Source of the DNA: Lucifuga dentata
Taxonomy: Eukaryota > Chordata > Actinopteri > Ophidiiformes > Bythitidae
Assembly (NCBI GenBank): GCA_014773175.1
Contig: VXCM01000129.1
Coordinates: 124,001-188,000 of the forward strand
DNA: 64,000 nucleotides
Reading direction: 5' to 3'
Shown here: piece after piece, positions 1-9,935 of the stretch
How the letters are laid out: the number at the start of each line of letters is the position of its first letter
Position numbering within the stretch: position 1 is the stretch's first letter
Made by a program: the position numbers and the translations under genes
The notes under the pieces: generated by a model
What the model was told of the DNA's origin: nothing
The model's input: only the letters and a program-made list of their open reading frames with translations
Databases searched by the model: none

Positions 1-81
1 ACACTTTCTCTGATTCTTTTCTGCAGATAGAGCGATCTGGTGGGTGGTGTTAAATGGGTGAGATGTAGGACACTGTAATTA

Positions 82-285
82 ACGCTAGTCCTTTAGCGGG
101 CCCCGCCCCGCTCCGCTGGGAGCGCCCGATATAGTGCTCATTAATTCCTATTTGTGTGTAATGAGAGGGTCATGTTGGATGTAATAAATGGCTCTTTTAT
201 TTGGGCGAGAGCTGCAGGGCGGCATCCTCTCCTGGCTAACAGTCTCATAAACACTCTTTAGCTGCTCTGATCAACCTGCCTGGGT
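82..285. promoter_or_regulatory. Candidate conserved non-coding element with a CpG-rich core
   Basis: A GC-rich core at about 96-128 holds at least six CpG dinucleotides and an Sp/KLF-type GC box (CCCCGCCCC, 101-109). It sits inside AT-rich flanks carrying CATTAATTCC and GTAATAAATGG motifs, which resemble homeodomain sites. No open frame or splice pattern explains it. The balanced, non-repetitive texture is typical of vertebrate regulatory islands. That reading is inference; only an alignment to other fish could show conservation. A small CpG-island promoter is the alternative. Confidence 0.33.
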
Positions 286-294
286 GGGGAGTAG

Positions 295-331
295 TCTCTC
301 TCTCTCTCTCTTTCTCACACACACACACACA
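295..331. repeat. Compound (CT)n(CA)n microsatellite
   Basis: About nine CT units with one interruption run directly into about eight CA units. It borders the CpG-rich island on its left. Confidence 0.95.
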
Positions 332-3242
332 TAACACACAAACTTAACACAACGATGGAAGGCAATAGCCTGTATGAATTTACAAAACATCAGGTATATT
401 TAGAAATGCTACATCTAACGATAAGATATGATGACTGATGACAGATATGGTCATTATTAACACTATATCTGCACCACATCAACTTCTTAAAAAAGTTTGA
501 AAGTCCTAAAATAAATGCTTAACATTTGAAGGGGGAATTTTTGCTTTGCACCCAGTTATACTATACAAACTATACAATTAGTTTTAGTTCATTCCGGTAC
601 TCTATAAAAATCAACTAGTGGAGACTTTAACACTTGCTTGAGATAGTTAATCCAACAACAAACCACATACGGTTATTATTTTTTTGTGGAAGTTACTTAA
701 TTTAACCGATCCAGTGTGGAGCTTCACAGATGAAATGTACAGTATATCTCCACCAGGGTATATAGGCCTAGGAGAAAAGACTGCTTTTACCAGATAAATA
801 AAATGACTTGCCTTCTCCTTTGGTGACAAAGGAGAAGGCAGTAAAATAATGGGTACGCAGGTAGTATTTAGTGGGCTCACACTTGCAACACTACAAGTAT
901 GGTCCTGTAAGAGTTGGTTGTCAAACTGCATTTACAAGTCATTTTGATGAATGACTAAATGCGGAATACTGACAATAAGGAAACATGAATATCATAATAA
1001 TTATTTAAATCTGGCAGCTTCTTCTTGCCACCATATATTTTAGAATTGATTCTTACATATATACGTTACAGTTTTTGACTACCCGATGTTAATCTGTAGT
1101 GTATTAAGTTCATCTTTGTTCCCTTTTATTAATTTGATCATACAGCTATTACATTTATTACAAAATGTACGGCAGAATGTTTCAGCTACATCTTAAATGT
1201 AAACCCAGGATAGTCCGTGTAACTTCCATGTCTGATTGATTCAGACAGCATCTTATAGTCTATAATCCATTTACAGTATCGCTGCTTCATGGTGTCTGAC
1301 ACTGTCCATTACTGTATAACCATTTACTGTAAGACACATATTTTGGTCCACAAAAGCAACCATTCACCTGAACTATTGAGAGGCTGCAGATTAAACAGGC
1401 TCCCATTCTGTTTATGTTTAATAATATATACTATTTTAAATTATATATTCTAGGACTCGGGGTAGCATTTATTCAGAATTGGATCATGATGAGGTAGAGA
1501 ATTTTTGTAAAGTAATCCTGATTGAAACAGCGTTACATAAATTTAAATAATGGTGCCTCATTGTTACTGATTTTTTTTCTCTTTCCCTAGCATATAGCAT
1601 TGCTATTGCTACACTCCCTTTATGGAATAGCTTTTATCGAGGCCTAGTTGTTAATCTGTTGTTTATTGTAGGGCATATGCACTTTTGGTGATCTTTATCT
1701 GATCTACTCGAGACATCTTTCACTGTAGTTCTATACCTCTAAAGACCCTTCATAATTTGCCAGACTATACATATAAGAAGGTTCTGTTTAGCTTCTGCAG
1801 CAGCTCCATGGTTTCCAGCCAGATGCAAAAAGTGAAGAATCACTACACTTCAGATTGCTTGTAGTCAATCGAAACTTTGTTAGTGGCACATTTCAACCCC
1901 TGCAAGCACATGCCCCCTCTCAAACAAAATTCATCTGTTTCAGCGTGCTGAGATGGATGGAAATCCTTTTTATTGGTTTAACATATTTGAGGACGTGAAG
2001 TATGGTGCTGTGTATGTAACACTGTAACTGGGGCTTAGAATGGCTGGCTTTGGCCCCAGTCAGCAAAAAGCTTTTTACTGGCAGGAGAGTGAGGTGCTGA
2101 TCACAATCTGTTATCTAGCTTGAATCTAGCCTCAGCTTTCATATACTGAAAAGAAGAAATGGGGGTTTTAACGGAGCAGAAGGTGCGTGTGAGCAAGTGT
2201 CACGCTCATCGCAAACATCTCTGTCTTTATTGTCCGAAATTAGTAAAAGCGCCTCTCAAAGCTTTGTTGTGATAGACTGATGATGCATTTCTACAGGCCA
2301 TGGAGGAGTTTCCATGAGTGTGTGTGTATGTGTGAGACCTTGTAATGGGGGCCTGTTGGAGAGCTCATTCAGACCAAGAACTATGTGGTTTAGCCATTAA
2401 GCCAAACTGAATCCACACTCCTAAATATCTCGTGAGACAGGGACAAAAGCTTTTCAAGAAGTAGGCCGGTGGATTTTTATGTGATATTTGTGGGCCCGCC
2501 AGATTACGACCCAACAACAGATTTGTCTATTCTTCCTCTCACCAAAAGGGAGCTCCACAAAAGCCTGTGGGTTCTGCTTCATTTGACCCTGTGGAAAGCA
2601 TATGTCCTTCCATCTCGGCAGTATTCTGCCCAGAAGATGGACTGCCGTTGAGGCCATAGAAAGCATCCCTGCCCACTTGAGTGTGTTACAATGCCTTCAA
2701 ACAAAATCACTTGTCAGGGGTCTTCTCTTTTTTGGGAGTGTCTCTATCCTCCTACTACCCTTTGTCACTTCAAACATGTTGCTCTGAAGTTTCAGACACA
2801 TTTTTCTAATGTTTTACACTCCATATAATCCGCTGTGTGTAGGGAAGCCCATTTTAGTGGTTGACATAATTGATGGTGTCCGCGACCTTGCAAGGGTCAA
2901 TCTGGCAGAAAGGCCTTGGTTTCTATCACCACGGTGATCGTGAGAACACATTAACACACACAAACGCACACAGACGCACATTCACAGTAAAGATTAGAGA
3001 TTCTCTATGTCCCTCTGAGACACTTGAAGCATTTTGTCAATCTTATTTAGACCAACTGTGAATAGATTTGATTTGAATAGTTACAGCACTTATAGCGAAT
3101 GGGAGGCATAAATGAATACATTTCTGTTGCTTTCTTTAAAGTCTAATGTTCTTTTTCATTGTGTTGGTGATATCAAAAACCATGGAGGTTCATAATATGA
3201 AGACTACCTGGACTAGCAATGTTGACACCTTTCACATTTTTT

Positions 3243-3245
<3 letters not shown>
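332..3245. other. Non-coding unique sequence
   Basis: AT-rich sequence without a credible gene. Open frames here are at most 94 codons, overlap on both strands and match no family I recognise. A perfect hairpin at 809-840 is listed separately. An imperfect inverted repeat (ACTGGGGC at 2027 and GCCCCAGT at 2053, 18-base loop) and a short CA-like patch near 2955 are the only other structures seen. Confidence 0.7.
809..840. repeat. Perfect inverted repeat (14-bp arms, 4-base loop)
   Basis: The left arm TGCCTTCTCCTTTG (809-822) and the right arm CAAAGGAGAAGGCA (827-840) are exact reverse complements around the loop GTGA. It is too short for a microRNA precursor and has no terminal-repeat or target-site context suggesting a transposon. 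A template-switch mutation that copied one arm from the other is a plausible origin. Confidence 0.9.

Positions 3246-3286
<41 letters not shown>
3246..3286. repeat. (CA)n microsatellite
   Basis: About 20 uninterrupted CA units. A second CA array begins 115 bases downstream, so the pair forms a microsatellite cluster. Confidence 0.97.
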
Positions 3287-3289
<3 letters not shown>

Positions 3290-3401
3290 CACATACACTT
3301 TATCAACTGGCCTTAATGGAAACTGAGCAAATCAAATTTCAGATATGCCTCAATTTTGAGCCATCTGTAATCATGTGACAGCAGGCAGATGGTAGAACAG
3401 A

Positions 3402-3406
3402 ACACA

Positions 3407-3462
<56 letters not shown>

Positions 3463-3468
3463 CACACC
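3402..3468. repeat. (CA)n microsatellite with interruptions
   Basis: About 33 CA units with one extra C near 3410 and one CG interruption near 3456. In translation it produces an artefactual Cys-Val repeat on the minus strand that should not be read as a protein. Confidence 0.97.
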
Positions 3469-5447
3469 ATTTTATGAGTGCAAGTGTGATGTCACACAAA
3501 AGTGAATGTGGCCTGGTCTTATTTCTTTCTTGGCTAATATAATTTTTCCACTGGTGGAGAGTTCCCCTCAGGAGCAAAGTAAGTGGACGGTGGCATGCTG
3601 CAAACACACACAGATCCCTTGTCCAGACTGGAACTCGCCCTGGCAGTATCACAGCTCCCCAGTTGTTTATATCATTGAGCAGAAGCTATCCATTACCCCG
3701 AGCAAGGTGCCTGATGCCTTTTTCCAGCAGCGGTCAGAGTGATATTGGTTTCTTGTATTAGACGAGAGAAGGAAAAGGTCAGCCAGCTAAGACATGACTG
3801 CCAAACTCCCACTCCATGGGCCTATGAAATCAGATGTCACTGCATTTGAGCTGAAACTTCAGCAGAAGCCAGTGTGGATTTGGAGAATAGAGCTAAAACC
3901 TAAAGCTAGAGCTTGGTTACTAATGTGTGATCCGTTGAAATGAACGAGGGTTAAAACTGACGGATGCAGATTCAACAGCATCGGTGTTGGTAGCTTCATT
4001 AGACATCATTCATATTAACACACAAATGTTTTCTACAGTTCCACTGTCATTGGAACCCAGAGTTGTTTACTAAAAACTCTTACAGTTTTTATTGTAATTA
4101 ATTACATGCCATTGGTATTCCTTGATAAATTAGTTATTAACTAGATGGCAAAAAAAATGAAACCAGCAGTGCTACCTTTTCTTAAAAATGTAGTAACTTT
4201 TGTAAATAGTTTTTGGAAAACATTTAGGCAGTGACTAACTTTTGTTCTCTTCTGATGATTCTGTTCCAGTTACTCAGGTAGTAGTTTGATTTGTTCTCTA
4301 ACAGATGGATTTCTGGCTGAATTAAAGCCAAACAGTCAGTAACTGTTGCATAGAAGATACACTTGGAAAGATAATAATGGCTAAAAAGTTGCTATTCTGG
4401 ATTTTCTGAAGCTTTAAACACATGACAAACTTTGTGGTTTAGAACAACAGCACTATTCTATTTTAGAGTCAATCTCATTTGGGCATAAACACTCACACAA
4501 TCATTGGACTTCATTCATCAAGGTGTCATAGGTAGATTTCTGATTTTAAATTGGGTGCATGTTTATTCCACAACCAAACTCAATATTTATCAATTTTATC
4601 TTTGTCCTGCTAGTAGAGCCATCTCACAATAGATATATATTGATAGAATGAATAGGATTTTGTCGTTTGCCTAATACACATGACTCCTTGCTTAATTTGC
4701 TTATGAGGGGAAGTGTGCCAGGTGAAGAAATGCATGTACAGAATGCTCACTTCAACTTAAGCTGATGGGTCTTTCCATGCTTGATTAAACAGACTTTCAG
4801 GTGCATAATTTAGGTTTGGAGTTTGGAGTTACACCAGTGTCGATTTATGCAGATTTCAACCTGATTACGGTGTTTAAATGACGTTTAACAAAATCAATTT
4901 ATTGCCTTCATTGTGGTGGGATCAAAGTTTTAAAGTGCATGTAAACATCCCGATTCAAAATCATTAGGTTTAATTGCTAGCTAAATGCCATAAATGTTAA
5001 TATAAAATTGATATTATAGAGATTTGAGCCTTTTTGCGTGCCATCATTATGAATTAAAGCCCCCAGCAACAGTCATAAACAGGAGAATAGATTACTCGTT
5101 TGAGCCTTCTTCCCTCCATATGGGCAAACAGGCTGGCTGGCACACAGAGAGACAGGGGAGTCTGCAGCCGTGTTGTTGGGCCTGTTATACATGGTAATGC
5201 CAGGGAGACCAGTGCGGAGGCTGCCAGTTCAGACAGACAGAGGTGCACATAGGAGAGGCGGCACCTTGGTGGGAAATTAACACCAGCTACCAGCCAAAAC
5301 ATGGGGACTGTTTGGCTTTAGCTCATGAATTTATTTACTTTTTGGCTGGGTAACAGTCTGTTATTTGAAAGGTGTTTGCTGGTCCAGAAATCACCTTTGT
5401 CTGTTGAAAAAAAGTTAATATGGGTGGTGAATTTAGGATGTATTGGA
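3469..5447. other. Non-coding sequence
   Basis: No credible gene. The part from about 3900 to 5040 is AT-rich. A tract at 4505-4880, listed separately, may be a worn repeat. The 5040-5310 portion is more GC-balanced, with a short minus-strand open frame (5054-5302) that I do not recognise and do not support as a gene. Confidence 0.65.
4505..4880. repeat. Possible decayed interspersed repeat
   Basis: The phrases TTCATTCATCAAGGTGTCAT (4509-4528), GTGCATGTTTATTCCAC and later GATTTATGCAGATTTCAACC (4843-4862) followed by TGATTACGGTG resemble wording I associate with common fish DNA-transposon remnants. The match is from memory and weak. No terminal inverted repeat or duplicated target site is visible. 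Confidence 0.2.
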
Positions 5448-5487
5448 TTTTTTTTTTTTTTTTTTTTTNTTTTTTTTTTTTTTTTTT
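5448..5487. repeat. Poly(T) run broken by a single N
   Basis: 21 T, then one N at 5469, then 18 T. The N marks an assembly join inside a homopolymer, so the true run length is unknown. Confidence 0.95.
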
Positions 5488-6777
5488 GACTTTGTATAAA
5501 AGGGTTTCCTATGAGGCAGACTGCCAGTGAGCTTATAAGTGCTCTGGGTCTCCTGAAAATCCTGGTGTGAAGTCTGCTAAGGTATTTCATGGGGTGTTAA
5601 CAGTTTCTGAGACACTCTGGTGGTGAGCTGCTTTATGTAGTGCAAACCTTCTCTGCTGCATGCATCTTCTTTAACTTTATTCCCTTTCAGCACTCCCTCC
5701 TCATTGTACTGTAAAGTTTTGTATATATTGACACAGGATTTCTGTGATATGTTAACAGATGTACACCGTATTGCTTTGTAACAAACTATCTTTCCATTCC
5801 ATTATCTTATGTATGAGTGACATGTTGTGTCCGATAGATTAGATAGATGCTTGTTGGTGTTAAGATGCATTTCTGGCTCTAGGTGTTAGTGAGGCGCCCC
5901 AGGCTGCCCTCCAGCCAGCCTTTGCTTGGAATGCTGTCATCACTCCAACTCTCCATGTATTTGTTTACCTTCCCTGCCTCTGGACATAGCCGGAAATGTT
6001 TATACCTCTGCCCAGTAAAATACACTGGGTTGAGTTTTGGGTCCCGGGTTGTTGCGGTTGCGACCTTGGATGGTGGTATCCAGATCTTGCTTGTCCTCTC
6101 ATTCACCTCAGGTTGTGGCCTGGGTCAGAGGGACATCTGTGGTCCACATCAGGCTGAGAGAGGTGGAGGCTGAGGACAGCTACTGTCATCAAGGGGTAAA
6201 TAGGAAGAAAGAGAGGGCTGATTAGTGCTAACACAAACCCACAGATAAAGGTATGTGGTCTGGCTGAGGCTGGCTGAGGCCAGGCTTGACCAGTAAACAA
6301 CCAGTAAGGTGTCTAAATAGCCTGGGGATCAGCCTGGAGCTAAACCTGAAGGCTATACCTGAAGGCCTCTCTCAGCACCGCTTCTTCTAAACACATCATC
6401 ATACACACAAACACACATACATGCAAACACACACACATTTTCAAGGTTAAGAGACATGGTAACACACATTGACATTATCAGAAACACATACATACCCAAA
6501 AACTAGCTGAGAACAAAAAGCACACACAAACACAGCATTCCAAAGCAGAAGCTGCCACCTGTGTGTGTTTGACGTTGTTTAATGCAAGAGATCAGTGTGT
6601 TGGTTGGTGTAAGGTGCTATTTTGGTAGCTTCTCTTATCATCTTTTTTTTTGGGGAGCGAATATTCAGTTGTTGCAGTTTGGCCATATATCTCCATCTTT
6701 TAGGATTACCATCATTCATCTAAAACTTTCACATTGACTTTATCATGTTCATTATCATTCCTGTTTGAATTTCTAGA
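5488..6777. other. Non-coding sequence with small tandem duplications
   Basis: No credible gene. TGGCTGAGGC occurs twice in tandem at 6261-6280, and ACCTGAAGGCTAT is followed by a partial second copy at 6344-6366. Imperfect CA-rich sequence runs from about 6396 to 6440. Overlapping open frames near 5880-6300 lie on both strands and look like chance openings. Confidence 0.65.
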
Positions 6778-7031
6778 CTTACGGTACAGTGTGTCACTGT
6801 CTCAGGGATGTTGTAATGAGTCTTGACTCAGAGCAGCATGAACTCTAAACTAAGGATAGAGGGAATTGCTTGAAACCTTTGCAATGCTTTAATGTGGAAA
6901 AATGTGTGTTTCTACTATCTATTTCAGCAGCACTGCTGTGCATGCTGAGTGAAAACGGGATATTTTAGGAACTGTCTCTTTTTTATGGCCTTCTCCGGAA
7001 AAGCCCACTCCGTTGTGATTTCCAGCTGAAT
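6778..7031. repeat. Interspersed repeat / duplicated block, copy A
   Basis: It aligns by eye with 8226-8550. Shared landmarks in order are CAGGGA, GACTCAGAGCAGCATGAA, CTCTAAACTAAGGATAGAGG, GAATTGCTT, GCAATGCTTTAATGTG, GTGAAAAC, GG.ACTGTCT and a CCCACT..GTT..GATT tail. Copy A lacks about 110 bases that are present in copy B after GAATTGCTT. The second half also matches the repeat at 27414-27606, so a dispersed element seems to be embedded in a locally duplicated block. Confidence 0.7.
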
Positions 7032-7138
7032 TTACCTATTTTGAGCCAGAGAATGACACTGATTTCTTTTTAGCAGAGTCAGATTTAGCTTCTTAGACTG
7101 CACTGTCTTTCCTTTCTTGGTACTTGTTCTGTTCCCAG

Positions 7139-7185
7139 GTCAGCTTGTGGAGGAGCTGAAGAAGCTCAGACACACGTCAGTGCAG
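7139..7185 (+). CDS. Possible 47-bp exon (weak)
   Basis: A pyrimidine-rich tract ending CTGTTCCCAG precedes 7139. The segment read from 7141 gives Gln-Leu-Val-Glu-Glu-Leu-Lys-Lys-Leu-Arg-His-Thr-Ser-Val-Gln, a coiled-coil-like string, and ends CAG before GTTTTA. The donor is weak because it lacks the usual A/G, A and G at positions 3 to 5. Phase 1 at the left edge and phase 0 at the right make it joinable to the candidate exon at 9504. I recognise no protein family. With about 64 kb to search, such a segment can arise by chance. Confidence 0.15.
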
Positions 7186-8225
7186 GTTTTAGATCAACCA
7201 GGATTCACTTGTTCTTCGGTGCTGTGCTTGAATCACTGACACAGTGCTACACGGCCAGTATGGCAATACAATGTCTACAGGCTGAGATGATGATGTGCTC
7301 TGAATGTACTTTCTGGCAGTTTCTTATCCTGTCAGTCATCCTTGGAGGACAGGGTTTGATCCAAAATGAAAGGTACCATTTCCATAGGGAGTACCGCCAG
7401 CTCGGCTTCCTCCTGGTCACCGTAATCTTTGGTGTCTCCTTTGAGTCAGGTGTAATCAGTCACACACCGCCACATGTTTTGACACCTGTCCTGTGTGGTA
7501 TGGAGGCAGTAAGCATATTACTCTGTAAATCACACTCCCTTCCCCTGGAAACACACACGCAAACACACACACATAGACAATCAAACATGTCTTCACATGA
7601 ATTAAGACAGACAGGTGGATTGTCAGAGAGGGATTAAAAAAAGGGAGAGGAGAAGAAATGAAGGTTCCCTTACATTGTGGGTTTTTGAAAAGAGGGTTGG
7701 ATGACTGAGGAGGCGAGTGCCTGTTAATGGGAAGAAATGAACGCGTTTGACTGGTGGATGTGACGGGAAGAGACTGTTCTTAACAAGGCGTCAGAGTCAG
7801 TCAGAGTTACAGATCCATCACTTCTCAGAGGCTGGGAGAAGGAGAGAGACATTTAAGGATATTCAGAGAGAGAGAGAGAGAGAGAGTCTGTGAAGGGTAG
7901 AGAAGAAGAGGGAGATGGCGAGGGGAAAGAGGGATTTGAGTGTGGCTGACAGCACTGCATTTAATTTGGGCTGCCAGATCCTTTTTCATTTGACTCCCTC
8001 TCAACCAGCTTAGAGGCTGCTGAGGACTTGGAGGCAAAGGTTTGCCAGGATGTCTCAGATTAGCACTGATGTGCCGCGTCACACTTTAAGCTGGCCTGTA
8101 ATTCATGTTCAACAGGGGGATACTCACACATTACATTGTGCTGTGCAGGACATGATTAATTGACTCACTCTCTAATATTGGGTGTAATTTGCCCACCCTC
8201 TGATGTGAAACTGACTTTATACTAG
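7186..8225. other. Non-coding sequence between duplicated blocks
   Basis: This is the spacer between repeat copies A and B. It includes a (GA)n microsatellite at 7865-7886 within purine-rich DNA and a short CA-rich patch near 7551-7574. A 142-codon open frame at 7209-7637 runs into the CA-rich patch. It shows no domain or family resemblance and is not supported as a gene. Confidence 0.65.
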
Positions 8226-8550
8226 ACTTACTGTATGTCACCTTCCCAGGGACATTGAAATGGAGTTTTGGCTCAGAGTAGCACGAATTCTAAACTAAGC
8301 ATAGAGGGAATTGCTTCAGGTTTTCCTCTTGTATAAACCAAAGCAGCTTATAAATTAACAGTTACAGGGGCATGCTATGCAGACTTCCATTTTTCCTATT
8401 CCATTTGTGGTTTATTTTGACACATTAGCAATGCTTTAATGTGCAAAAAAACACACTGATTCCACTCGCGCTTGCTGCAGCGCTGTGAAAACAGGATTTT
8501 TGGTACTGTCTTTCTCTGAAAATCCCACTTTGTTCTGATTGTCCAGCTAC
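8226..8550. repeat. Interspersed repeat / duplicated block, copy B
   Basis: Second copy of the block at 6778-7031, displaced by about 1.45 kb in the same orientation. After GAGGGAATTGCTTC it holds extra sequence, including GGGGCATGCTATGCAGACTT, which corresponds to the start of the TTAAAGGGGG family seen at 27414 and 52642, then GCAATGCTTTAATGTGC. The block is therefore a mosaic: locally duplicated flank plus an element of a dispersed family. No coding capacity is seen. Confidence 0.7.
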
Positions 8551-9124
8551 AACAGGCCTGAGCTGGCAACATGTACAGACTGCAAACCACACAGTATGTT
8601 TCTATGCACATTAAAGCTGTGATTATACTCAAATTAACCAATACATTGATTTTCATTCAAACATTATGTATACATCTTAATTAGATAAAAATGAGTGTAA
8701 ATCGGAATTAACTTACTGTGAGTAACAGACTTAGATTATGGGATTGTAAATTGATTTATTGGGCCATGTAAATGTCATAATCAGAGTAAGCCACTTCCAC
8801 ATGCATATCCTCACCTGGCAGACCATCAGCATACTCCTATTATGTAATGTATCATACATATTTGGTGACCTGTGGAATCCTGTTAGCTCCATGTTCATGT
8901 CTTACATTACTGCCTTAATCAGATAAATAATGGCAGTATAGGATACTAATAGATTATGGCCAAACGCTTGCTCACTAGCCTTCTACTTCAAAGGTGTGTC
9001 TAACCGTGTGCGTAGGCTGGTAAATACACATCTGTTATGTGGTGACATCATCATGTTACGGAAGTAAAGAACTAACCAAACAAAACTATTCTGGCAGTTC
9101 AGGCTGTATGGGTTTGGATTACTG
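8551..9124. other. Non-coding sequence
   Basis: AT-rich unique sequence. It may be the interior of the repeat that starts near 8366, because a segment resembling the family's other end occurs at 9125-9190, but the middle does not visibly match the other copies. No gene is seen. Confidence 0.5.
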
Positions 9125-9190
9125 GATGCATTTCTATAGTTATGAACCTCATATTTTGCGACTTTGACAATGTTTAACACAAACTCCCTA
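9125..9190. repeat. End fragment of the TTAAAGGGGG repeat family
   Basis: The phrase ATAGTTATGAACCTCATATT (9135-9154) followed by TTGCGACTTTGACAATGTTT parallels ATAGGTGTGAACCTCAACTT followed by TTGCAACTTTGACATTTAAC at 52860-52900. Both are followed by an ACAAA..CTCC phrase, which suggests a shared end segment. Confidence 0.5.
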
Positions 9191-9503
9191 TGATATTAAA
9201 ATAAAATATAATTAAAATATAAAAATGTAGATAATTAGAACCAGATAGTTTTGATTTGTCACACTCAAGGATGACATGGAACGTTAACCTGCCAAGCTTG
9301 TTTAATCAGAGTTTTAAGATGACGTTGATCTTTACAGTGTAAGTATTATCAAACTGGTGGAAGTTAAATAAATGTAGGACCTCTATAATTGAGGTATATT
9401 GTTTGACAGTTATATTGATCACCAGCTAGAGGTCCGAGTGCAGCTTACATAACTTATCATTCATTCTTCTTGATGCACTTTCCACTTTTGCTTGCATTTC
9501 CAG

Positions 9504-9631
9504 ACCATGCTCTTCCTGTCTACAGTGGAGGAGGAGGAAGGCCAAGAAGAAGAAGGCAGGAGGGAGATGGCAGAAACCCTGCTCTCTGCCCTGACAGACA
9601 GACACCAGCAAAGACAGACATGGAGAGACAG
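9504..9631 (+). CDS. Candidate 128-bp internal exon of an unidentified gene
   Basis: The left boundary follows a pyrimidine-rich tract ending TGCATTTCCAG, and the right boundary is GACAG before GTAACG, a good donor. The frame starting at 9504 is open for 42 codons plus two bases (phase 0 to phase 2). It encodes a Met-Leu-Phe-Leu-Ser start, an acidic Glu/Gln/Gly run (about residues 9-18) and then a charged helix-like part containing AETLLSALTDRHQQRQTWRD. Such composition fits a coiled-coil or linker segment. I recognise no family, and no upstream or downstream partner is certain (7139-7185 has a matching phase). Purine-rich low-complexity DNA could imitate part of this. Confidence 0.27.
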
Positions 9632-9899
9632 GTAACGCAAAGTTCCACAAACCGACACTGAAAAATAAATCACTGATATACATGTGAGACAAGTAAAGTT
9701 AAGTCCCAATACAAAATATCAGCACTATTCCATATTTAAAATGGAAATAGCAGCACACTCAACTAAAAGGTTTCACTCAAAACCCAATTTGGAAATGAGC
9801 TACTATATAAGGTTCAGTGTTTAATATGACGGATATTAGTGCATAAAATAGCACTTTTTTTTACACACAGACTTTACTGAGTGCTATTTTCATGCCAGA

Positions 9900-9935
9900 T
9901 TTTTTTTTTTTTTTTTTNTTTTTTTTTTTTTTTTT
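9900..9935. repeat. Poly(T) run broken by a single N
   Basis: T run with one N at 9918; an assembly join inside a homopolymer. Confidence 0.95.

Noticed and set aside
3246..3468. Regularly repeated units that could suggest a CRISPR array
   Set aside because: These are dinucleotide microsatellites in vertebrate DNA; no spacer-repeat structure anywhere in the window.
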